Assembly: GCF_902167145.1 (NCBI RefSeq)
Contig: NC_050098.1
Span: forward strand, 136,660,207 to 136,724,206
Source of the DNA: Zea mays
Taxonomy: Eukaryota; Streptophyta; Magnoliopsida; Poales; Poaceae
Direction of reading: 5' to 3'
DNA length: 64,000 nt
The notes below the pieces were generated by a model that was given only the letters and a program-made list of their open reading frames with translations, did no database searches and was not told where the DNA came from. This document shows positions 46,851 through 55,600 of this stretch, one piece after another. Numbering within the stretch: the first letter of the stretch is position 1; each line of letters starts with the position of its first letter. The position numbers and the translations under genes were made by a program.

Positions 46851-47261
46851 GGGGATGCAAGGAGGTGGCGACGACAGCTGTCCGGTGGCAGGGGGTGGGG
46901 CGGAAATCTGGCTGCTGGCAAAAAATGGCGCGGACATCTCACTGGTAGACGGCAGCGCGCGCATATGGAAGCAGGATAACGGAGGATTGCGCGAGCACCT
47001 GGTGGCGAGTGCCCCTGCTGGCAGACGGCAGCGCTCGCAGATGGAAGCTGGGGAATGGAGGTGAGCACCTGGTGGCGAGCAGTCGAGTCCCCAAGCTGGC
47101 AGACGGCGGCGCGCGTTAGTCCGGCTGCCAACCGAGCGCAAGAAACCCGTAGGGGTATGTTAGTCCGAAGGGGAACACAACCGGCATTAAGATTTGCAAA
47201 ACATACGTTAACAGAGGGCGGGGGATTAAATGTCCCAAACTGGCGAGGCTGTGAGCTCCAT

Positions 47262-47343
47262 AATACCATACTGGCGATGCGCGGCTGCGGAGTACCAAAG
47301 GGGCGAAGCCGCGCGACGAGATTATTACAATCTCAAATAACTC
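47262..47343 (-). repeat. MULE right terminal inverted repeat
   Basis: Partner of 43860-43941, 82 bp perfect. It ends CTCAAATAACTC and is followed by the second AGTCCTGCTG duplicate. Confidence 0.95.
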
Positions 47344-47581
47344 AGTCCTGCTGCGGCCGGAGATCGGCCTGGACATCGACAAGCTCCAGATGTTGCTCTC
47401 CTTCAAGGCCCAGGGCGCGCGGCTGGTGGAGGCGTCGCTGGAGGACCACGCGGGCCTCGTCGCCGCCGTAGCGCAGGCCGACGTGGTGGTCTCAGCCATG
47501 TCCGGGGCGCACATCCGCAGCCACAATCTCTCCCTGCAGCATAAGCTCGTCGAGGCCATCAAGGAGGCTGGGAACATCAAG
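47344..47581 (+). pseudogene. Reductase-like gene, exon 1 (3' part)
   Basis: After the duplicated AGTCCTGCTG (47344-47353) the exon resumes at 47354 with RPEIGLDIDKLQML in phase 0 to codon 34. It encodes VVVSAMSGAHI and LVEAIKEAGNIK, the end of the Rossmann half of the family. A GT splice donor follows at 47582 (AAG|GTCTG). Exon 1 in total is 330 nt (110 codons) without the MULE. Confidence 0.88.
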
Positions 47582-50171
47582 GTCTGTCACTTTACATGCT
47601 CTTCCAGCTTTCACTATACTTACTAGCTACTAATTCGCGGTTCAGAAAGCTTCCTTTTTATTAATCCATTTTGTTAAGTTTGTTAAGGGTTTGTTTGGTT
47701 AGAAGGGGACTGAAGAAAGCTTCCTTTTTAATCCATTTTGTTGATTGAGTTGCATTCCTGAATCCATTTTCTTCTTTGCTGCGCCTGCGCCCCTGCCTCT
47801 CTGCTCCGGTCTCCAGTACATCTTCATCTCTGTTCTTCCCAGCCACAGCCCCACCCCCCGTCACCTTTTGGTAACACCACAAACGACTCCACCCATAAAA
47901 CAACTGAAATTTTAGTGGAAAAATGAGCTCAATCTTGACGGCGAAGTCGGAGTCGGACCCGCACCCAAAATGATGATAATAAATAGAACAAAGAAAGCGG
48001 GCGCATCTGATCCCGGGACCACGTGCTTTCTCTGTCTCACGTTCACATCACCGGGCTCTAACTTGTTTCCTAATCCTCGCGCTGTCCCCGGTCGTTCACT
48101 GCTTCCAGTAGCCCCTGGCTCCGTCATCCCTGACGGTGAGGTGACGCCACCGCGTCCAGACTGTGTGCTTGTGCTACACAAAGATGATCAGTGGCGGAGG
48201 GCGCATCAAAATTAAGGTGTTGCTAAGTAGCAACGAAATAAAATTCACAACATAGTTTAAAAAAATTAAGAGTTATCAGTCATCATGATCATAATCTATT
48301 TACAACTAAATGTCATATAGAGAATAAATCTAAAAAAGTGAAAAAGAATTAATAATAGTAAATTAAGGTAAAACTTGTTAAAGAAGTGAAATAAGCCAGT
48401 TAAACTAGTAAAAACATTTGTCTAGTTTTCTTATTTTAAATACCTTTTTAATTGGTTGAAGTTCAAATCCTTTTAAGATTCCGCTTCCAACGTACCACAT
48501 TATCAATGTAGTGAGACTGGTTTTGTCGTGGGGCCTGATTCGGGGTTGGAAAGTAAAAAATCACACGAATGGAAATGGATAGTCACGATTCAATCCATAG
48601 AAATGGATACTCACCACCAATCACACGAGTCTGAATGGGACGGATCCGGAGTACTCATGTGCACGTGAAGATGGTCGTGGACGTCGACTTGAGGGTCCAT
48701 ATCAGCGGTGACGCCGCTTCACTTGAGCGGCTCGCCTTCGCAGGGGCCCGAGGGCGACGAAGCTAGCGTACCAACGGTAAGAATGAAAAAACAAAACAAC
48801 AACTAGAACTAAACCATGATGCTAGATACAAACCATGGGAGATAAACAACCATGAACACTAAACTAGAAGAGTTTGTCTCATATGGATCCACATTAAGAA
48901 GGTACAACTAGAGCCAGATGTGACAACCAAATCAGTTGGTGGACAAACACTACACAATACAACACCAAACTGGCCTACCGTGTTCATTTTTTGTGGTACT
49001 ATCCGATGGTATAGATCCAACATCATCTCGTGCACATGTTCGTAAAACAAGTGCAAACTTTTCGATTGGATAATAAAAAACAAATTACTCACGACATACA
49101 TCCTTGCCCTTAGCGGTTCGACTGGTCAATATAACTTAGTCAGCCTCACCACTAAGGGAAAGATTGTCTACCGTGAGTAAATTGTTTTTTTAATTGGCCA
49201 AGTGAAGAGTTTGCACTTGTTCTATGCAACAACCCACTAGATCCAAGACTCCATCTTTGTCTCGATTTCTTATTTGCATGAGACATGGAGTAAATGGCAA
49301 CATTGGAGAATTATGGCACCTCCATCCAACCCTCCAGATGGTGAAAGTTGATCTTGCCATCAAACCTAAAAAAGAAGAGACTAGAGATGGCATGGATACC
49401 CATGACCCGATATCCGATGGGTATTTACTTCAAAAGATGATGTATATGGACTAAATATCCTATCTATGGGTCCTTTATTAGGCAAAACCTTCACCTAATG
49501 GGTGTACGTGTATTGGAATGCTCCGCCCTCACCCACCCATTGACCCATGGATTTGAAAACCCCAATATAAACTTGGTCTAAACCAAATGACATGAACTTG
49601 GTCGAACCCAAAACAACATAAAACCTAACTATATAACATATTTCTACTCTACAACCACAAGTACTAGATATATATTTGGATTGATGGATGTTTGGTATTA
49701 GGACTTGGTTCAAAACCTACCGTTTGTATAATGTGTTATTTTGGTAGATGTAAGATGTTAAATCTTTGTGGGTATGGGTGACCCGATGGGTGATTTTGAT
49801 CCATATTGATATGGGTACGGGAAAATCTATACGCACCAGTGGATATGTGTGACTCGATGAAGTTGTTTTTTTGTCGCGGGTACAGGTATAGAATAGCAAT
49901 ACTTAGTAGGGATTTATCCATTGCCATTTCTTGAGCTGAGGGCCTTCTTGTACGTAAAATCTTCTTTTCCTCTTAATGGATTGGCAGAATCCCTGCCCTT
50001 TTTTTTCAAAAAAGATCACACTACGAACAAATTAAGAAACTAATGCAAACAACAAAATAAAAATACCCTTTGACATGTACGGACTCTCATATATGTAGTT
50101 CAATATATAAATAAACAACAAAAGATGAAGAGGTGCTGAGTCTAAATAAACTTACGTTATTGTGGATGCAG
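47582..50171 (+). other. Intron 1 of the reductase-like gene, with repeat debris
   Basis: 2,590 bp from GTCTGT to GGATGCAG. Contents include a direct repeat of AGAAAGCTTCCTTTTTA about 70 bp apart (47,645 and 47,716) and CAGTGGCGGAGGGCG (near 48,190), which looks like a hAT terminal repeat without a visible partner. There is a MITE-like stretch near 48,535-48,640 with two AATCACACGA copies, and a region 49,395-49,870 with repeated ACCCGAT/ATGGGT words. No gene is supported. Short ORFs here have no recognisable product. Confidence 0.6.
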
Positions 50172-50412
50172 CGTTTTATACCATCGGAATTCGGCATGGA
50201 TCCATCCAAGATGGGGCATGCTCTTGAACCAGGAAGGGTTACATTTGATGAAAAGATGGACCTAAGGCGTGCAATAGAAGATGCCAACATTCCTCACACC
50301 TATGTTTCTGCCAATTGCTTTGCTGCTTACTTCTGCCCAAACCTATGTCAGATGCGCACCCTTTTGCCGCCCAAAGAAAAAGTTCATGTATATGGAGACG
50401 GCAATGTCAAAG
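50172..50412 (+). pseudogene. Reductase-like gene, exon 2
   Basis: 241 nt after the acceptor GGATGCAG. It encodes RFIPSEFGMDPSKMGHALEP, then VTFDEKMDLRRAIEDA with the conserved catalytic lysine of the family, then NCFAAYFCPNLCQM and VHVYGDGNVK. The donor is AAAG|GTAAAA at 50413. The exon has no stops, so the MULE is the only visible lesion in the 190 visible codons. The next exon is not found before the window ends. Confidence 0.9.
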
Positions 50413-51053
50413 GTAAAACTTTGTACAATACTTGTTTTCTCCTCTGTCCATAATTCCTTTTGTATTTAATCTGACATATGTGTACACTGTGTACACATAT
50501 CTCTCTCTAGCTCTAACTAATGTTTCTTTAATTGATCACAAATATATATTATTTGCTTTCTCATACGTGGAGTGTACACGTATATAACACGGCATGTTTC
50601 CACTAAATTATTTGAAATACAACTTCACCATACTATCAACGTGTTTGGTTTAAGGAATAAGGTAGTACATCATCTACTCCTCACTTTTTCCTCACTTTCT
50701 TATTTGGTCGGTATAATAGAATAAGTTGATCCATCACCATTTCATTCCTCATAGACTAGTAATTAGTAATAATATGAGGAATGAGTTTATTCTACCAAAT
50801 TTATATAATGGTCTATAGAATCGAATGAGTTGATCCATCACCATTTCATTCCTCATAGACTAGTAATTAGTAATAATATGACGAATGAGTTCATTTCAAC
50901 AAATTTATAGAATGAACTCAAGATGTACCACCTGATCTAGAATGAATTGATTCTTCATACCAAACACCCCCTATATGTACATGATTTTCCTATTTAATTT
51001 GAATGTGAATCAATACCATGCATGTCCCTTGTAAAACATACCGTATCTTAAAT
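50413..51053 (+). other. Start of intron 2 with a MITE
   Basis: AT-rich non-coding DNA with a TGTGTACA...TGTACAC palindromic stretch near 50,477-50,500, and the MITE at 50641-50967. No gene is seen. Confidence 0.55.
50641..50967. mobile_element. MITE candidate with internal 104-bp duplication
   Basis: The left end GTGTTTGGTTTAAGGAAT and the right end read on the minus strand, GTGTTTGGTATGAAGAAT, match at 15 of 18 positions. A 104-bp unit beginning GTTGATCCATCACCATTTCA is repeated at 50725 and 50829. The insertion is in a predicted intron. No clear target duplication is visible. Confidence 0.6.
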
Positions 51054-51219
51054 CAGAGGTGACCTTGAGGTTTTAGGGGTCTAAGACAAGATTTAAAATA
51101 GTGACCCTTCTAATTATTTTTGATATATAAATATTAACAATATAAATAGTCAAGGTACATCTAAAAATATGTTATATCAAGCAACAAGTAAATGAAAAGA
51201 TACATATTATGGTATTACC

Positions 51220-51403
51220 TTAAAAGTTTTTTCTAACATGTTTAGATGGAAAGTCATTGATGATGGTGTCAATATCAATCTTATCCATTAATATCTTCTC
51301 AGTGCACAAAATAGCCAAACTATTTAACTTTTCTAGAGACATTTCGGACCTCAAATAATTATTCAACAACTTCATCTTTGAAAAGCTTCTTCCTGCTGGT
51401 GTC
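51220..51403 (-). pseudogene. hAT transposase C-terminus (dimerisation domain)
   Basis: Encodes TPAGRSFSKMKLLNNYLRSE and later LNSLAILCTEKI and NDFPSKHVRKNF before a natural-looking stop. This is the hAT C-terminal dimerisation domain (usual motif ERSFSKLKLIKNYLRS; here G replaces E). Its upstream part is at 62559 and beyond, moved away by element D. It is the 3' end of the broken gene. Confidence 0.85.
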
Positions 51404-51408
51404 ACATT

Positions 51409-51849
51409 TGTTGAGTTAGCAGCATCCAGTCTGTAATCGTGTCAATGTTTATTAGCATGTAGGTGTGCATTAGTTAGCTTGTTTATGGCTTAATAATATT
51501 TGTAATAGTGCGTAGAATCATGGGCATGCAGGAGATTGCACTCTGCGCGCCATGACCGCGTCAAATGCCACTTCCCCGTCATGCAGTGTCGGTCGTGCAT
51601 GTCGCACGACGAGCCTAGAAAAGCTCGATCGTGCAGCTGCTCAGCATGGCGGGGGAAGCGGATCTTAGGCCATTTATATTGACAAGTAATGCACAGAAAA
51701 GGTTGCGTGATTTGCAACAGAAATTCTCCGTTGTCTGGTTCCCAGTTTCAGCCGTGGTGATCGCGTTCTGGCGCCGCGCCACCAGTTCATCCGTTCGCCG
51801 TGAGTGTTTGCGAGCTCGTCTGGTCGCTGTGAGTGTTCATGTTCTATCA
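51409..51849 (+). repeat. Element D 5' LTR
   Basis: Begins TGTTGAGTTAGCAGC and ends GTTCTATCA, 441 bp. It contains CATGCAGTGTCGGTCGTGCATG-like inverted words and is followed after 3 bp by the primer site. Confidence 0.95.
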
Positions 51850-51852
51850 ATC

Positions 51853-51864
51853 TGGTATCAGAGC
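51853..51864 (+). other. Primer-binding site of element D
   Basis: TGGTATCAGAGC, an exact complement of the initiator tRNA-Met 3' end. Confidence 0.92.
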
Positions 51865-51902
51865 CGGTGAAGTAGAAGCGAGTTCTTTCGTGCCGGCTAC
51901 CG

Positions 51903-51944
51903 ATGAACACCATGAGCGACGCGACAGCTTCCAGCGGCAGCGTA
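51903..51944 (+). pseudogene. Element D gag, first 14 codons
   Basis: ATG 51903 opens MNTMSDATASSGSV and is then cut by element E. It resumes in frame at 57950 (REGSLMWPML). The GCGTA duplicate spans the junction. Confidence 0.8.
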
Positions 51945-52421
51945 TGATGGAATAAGTCATGTGGTCAGCAGCAGTTGCAGTTTTGACTGCTGCAGGACAG
52001 CAGCAATTGCAGCAGGACAACATGCAGCAGTCTTTTTGACTGCGCAGGACAGCAGTAGCAGCAGTCTTTTGACTGCGCAGCAGCAACAACCTTTTGACTG
52101 CTGCAGGACAGCAGCAGTTGCAGCAGGACAGCATGCAGCTGCAGTCTTTTGACTGCGCAGGACAGCAGTAGCAGCACAGCAGAGGACAGCAGTAGCAGCA
52201 CAGCAGTTTTGACTGCACTTTAGTATCTAAAGGACAACACCTGTGTGCTGCAGCGTGTAGTGTAGTGTGTAGTGCAGTGTAGTGCAGCCCCTAGGGCTAT
52301 AAATATGTGTCCCCAACCCCTCTAAGGGTATGGCATTGTGTAGTGTTTGAAGAAATAAACAGAAAATTGCCCCAACTCATAGTGTCATCCTCTGATGAGA
52401 GTTAGAGTCCCTCTACTTACA
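51945..52421 (+). repeat. Element E 5' LTR
   Basis: Begins TGATGGAATAAG and ends CTACTTACA. Its first 260 bp are built of CAGCAG, GACTGC and GCAGGACAGCAG words in repeated order. TATAAATA is at 52298-52305, with AATAAA near 52,354. Confidence 0.95.
52298..52305 (+). promoter_or_regulatory. TATA box of the element E LTR
   Basis: TATAAATA after GGGC, 123 bp before the LTR start of the primer site. The same sequence is at 57821-57828 in the 3' LTR. Confidence 0.75.
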
Positions 52422-52423
52422 AT

Positions 52424-52435
52424 TGGTATCAGAGC
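52424..52435 (+). other. Primer-binding site of element E
   Basis: TGGTATCAGAGC, exact initiator tRNA-Met complement, 2 bp after the LTR. Confidence 0.93.
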
Positions 52436-52602
52436 CAAACTATCCTGCAGCCTAAACATCTCGTGCTCATCTCCTTCCCGTGCCTCTCCCCACACTCAGT
52501 CGGTAGCAAGAGCTCCAACTGTTCCTTCCTCCCCTGCTCAGACGAGCAGCCTTTCGTCTGAGACAGCCTCTTCCACACGCAGCGACCCCTCACTAGCCCA
52601 CC

Positions 52603-55600
52603 ATGTCCCTACGCTCGGCCACTTCGAGTGCGCGGCGCCAGCAGGAGGCCGAGGTCGCCGCGGCACAAGAACGCGAGCGAGCAGCAGCAGCGGCTGCAGC
52701 GACAGCGGCGAGGGCAGCACGGTTGGCGGCGGCGGAACTGGCAGCGGCGAGAGCGGAAGTAGAAGCAGCGGAGGCGGCGGATGCTGCACGTGCGGCGGCA
52801 ACAGAGCTCGAGGTTCTGCGCGGCAGTAGAGCTGGCAGCTCTGCTTCTGTCGACGACAACACCGACGACGAGCTCAGGCTGGCGAGGGAAGCAGCGCGAG
52901 AGCAGGCGGCACAGTGGGCAGCCGCGCATCCCCATGGGGGCGCGCGTGGCGGCAGCCCGGATAGGCGCCGACACGCTGACGGCGCTCCAGGCGGGGGCGC
53001 ACGCGGCGGCAGCCCAGACGGGCGTAGACGCGCCGGCGGTGCTCCCGGCGGCGGCGACCGAGTCGACGGAGATCGCGGCCTCTACAGGCGGCGCGGTTCT
53101 CCCTCCCCGGATCGGTACCATGGTCGCCGCATGGCCCAGGCCATTGTCAGGGACATCGGTCCCGGCGGTGGGTGGCCTACCCTCACCAAGACCAACTACG
53201 TCGAGTGGGCCGCGGTGATGAGGGTACGGCTCCAGGTTCGCCACATGTGGGAAGCAGTTCGTTACGACGACGTCGACTACCACGAGGATCGGCGGGCGCT
53301 GGATGCCCTCATTGCTGCAGTCCTGCCCGAGATGCAGTTTTCGCTTTCCCAGAAGCGGACTGCCAAGGAGGCCTGGGACGCCATCGCTGCGACCCGCATC
53401 GGCAGCGATCGTGCCCGCAAGACCACACTGCAGGCACTTCGCAAGGAGTGGGAGAACCTGGCCTTCAAGCCAGGTGAGGATGTTGATGACTTTGCTCTCC
53501 GCCTCAACACTCTGTTGCAGAAGATGGTGCAGTTCGGCGATGACACCTACGATGAGGAGAGAGCTGTTGAGAAGCTCTTCCGTTGCATCCCCGAGAAGTA
53601 CAGGCAGATTGCTCGCTCGATCGAGTCTCTGCTAGACCTCTCCACGATGACGATCGAAGAGGCGATTGGTCGCCTCAAGGTGGTCGACGGCGACGAACCA
53701 CAGGCTCTCTCTGGGCCTATCACTATCGGCGGGAAGCTACATCTCACTCGGGAGCAGTGGGAGGCCTGCCAGGGTGACAAGAAGGGGGAGTCCTCCTCCT
53801 CGACACGAGGCCGCAAACGCGGCAAGCCGCGCAAGCCGCGTGGAGGCGCCCAGGCCGGGGCGCGAGGACATGCTGAGGGTGGTGCACGTGGAGGTGCCCA
53901 AGGCGGCGCCGTCGGCAACAAGAAGCCGGCACGAGACGACAGCTGCCACAACTGCGGCAAGCTTGGCCACTGGGCCAGGGATTGTCGGCAGCCACGACGT
54001 GGCCAGGCCAACGTCGCACAGGCGGAGGCGGAGGAGGAGGCCCTGCTCCTGGCACATGCAAGCATCGAGCCATCTCCAGCGGCACCGGCCGCAGCGGCAC
54101 TCCTCCACCTTGATGAGTCGAAAGCACGCGCTTTCCTCGGCGACGGCTCCAACAAGGACATGATCGAAGGATGGTGCCTCGACACCGGCGCCACTCATCA
54201 CATGACCGGCCGACGGGAGTTCTTCACCGAGCTTGACTCTAGCGTCCGAGGCTCCGTCAAGTTTGGGGACGCCTCCGGCGTAGAGATCAAGGGCGCCGGC
54301 TCAGTCGTCTTCACCGCCGCGTCTGGTGAGCACAGGCTGCTCACCGGAGTCTACTACATCCCCGCGTTGAGGAACTCTATCATCAGCTTGGGACAGATGG
54401 ATGAGAACGGTTCGCGCGTGGAGGTTGAGCACGGAGTCATGAGGATCTGGGATCCCTCTCGTCGCCTTCTTGCCAAGGTACGCAGGAGTGCAAATCGACT
54501 TTACATCCTCAATGTGAAGGTGGCACAACCTTGCTGCCTTGCTGCTCGTCGAGACGACGGGGCATGGCAGTGGCACGAGCGCTTCGGGCACCTTAACTTC
54601 GAGGCCCTGAAGCGGCTCAGTGCCAAGGAGATGGTACGAGGCCTGCCGTGCCTTGACCATGTGGAGCAATTCTGCGATGTCTGCGTGTTGACAAAGCAGA
54701 GACGACTCCCCTTTCCCCAGCAGTCGAGCTTCCGAGCCAAGGAGAGGCTCGAGCTCATGCATGGGGACTTGTGTGGCCCGGTGACACCAGCCACACCAGG
54801 AGGACGACGCTACTTCTTGCTGCTCGTCGACGATCTCTCCCGCTATATGTGGGTGATGATCCTTGGCAGCAAGGGAGAGGCTGCGAACGCCATCAGGCGT
54901 GTGCAGGTCGCTGCGGAGGCGGAGTGCGGCCGCAAGCTGCGCGTGCTGCGCACCGACAACGGCGGCGAATTCACGGCGGCTGAGTTCGCGTCGTACTGCG
55001 CGGATGAGGGCGTTCAACGCCACTACTCTGCGCCGTACAGCCCGCAGCAGAACGGCGTCGTCGAGCAGCGCAACCAGACGGTTGTGGGGATGGCTCGGGC
55101 TCTCCTCAAGCAGAGAGGAATGCCAGCTGTCTTCTGGGGAGAGGCGGTGGTGACAGCGGTTTACATCCTCAACCGCTCGCCCACCAAGGCTCTCAACGGG
55201 ATGACACCGTACGAGGCTTGGCATGGGCGCAAGCCGGCGGTCTCTCACCTACGGGTCTTCGGCTGCCTCGCGTTCACCAAGGAGCTTGGCCACATCAGCA
55301 AGCTCGACGATAGGAGCACCCCGGGGGTGTTCATTGGCTACGCGGAGGGCTCGAAGGCCTACCGCATCCTTGACCCAAGAACACAGCGTGTGCGCACGGC
55401 GCGCGACGTAGTGTTCGACGAAGGGCGAGGATGGGCGTGGGACAAGGCGGTGGACGACGGCACGACTCCGACGTACGACTTCACCATCGAGTACGTCCAC
55501 TTTGAGGGAACTGGGGGAGTAGGCAACTCTTCTCTGAGCAGGTCTACCCCAGCCCCCAAGTCTCCACCGACTCCAGCGCCACACTCTCCAGCTCCTGCTA

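Larger units (their letters stand above)
43860..47343. mobile_element. Mutator-like element (MULE), 3,484 bp, inserted in exon 1
   Basis: Terminal inverted repeats GAGTTATTTGAGATT... are identical for 82 bp (43860-43941 against 47262-47343) and recognisable with mismatches for about 130 bp. The duplication AGTCCTGCTG (43850-43859 and 47344-47353, 10 bp) is in the MULE range. The interior carries a minus-strand transposase gene and a plus-strand second gene that meet tail to tail. Removing the element and one duplicate restores the reductase reading frame. Confidence 0.95.

Noticed and set aside
48186..48200. CAGTGGCGGAGG as the end of a hAT transposon in intron 1
   Set aside because: No matching inverted end or 8-bp duplication could be found nearby.
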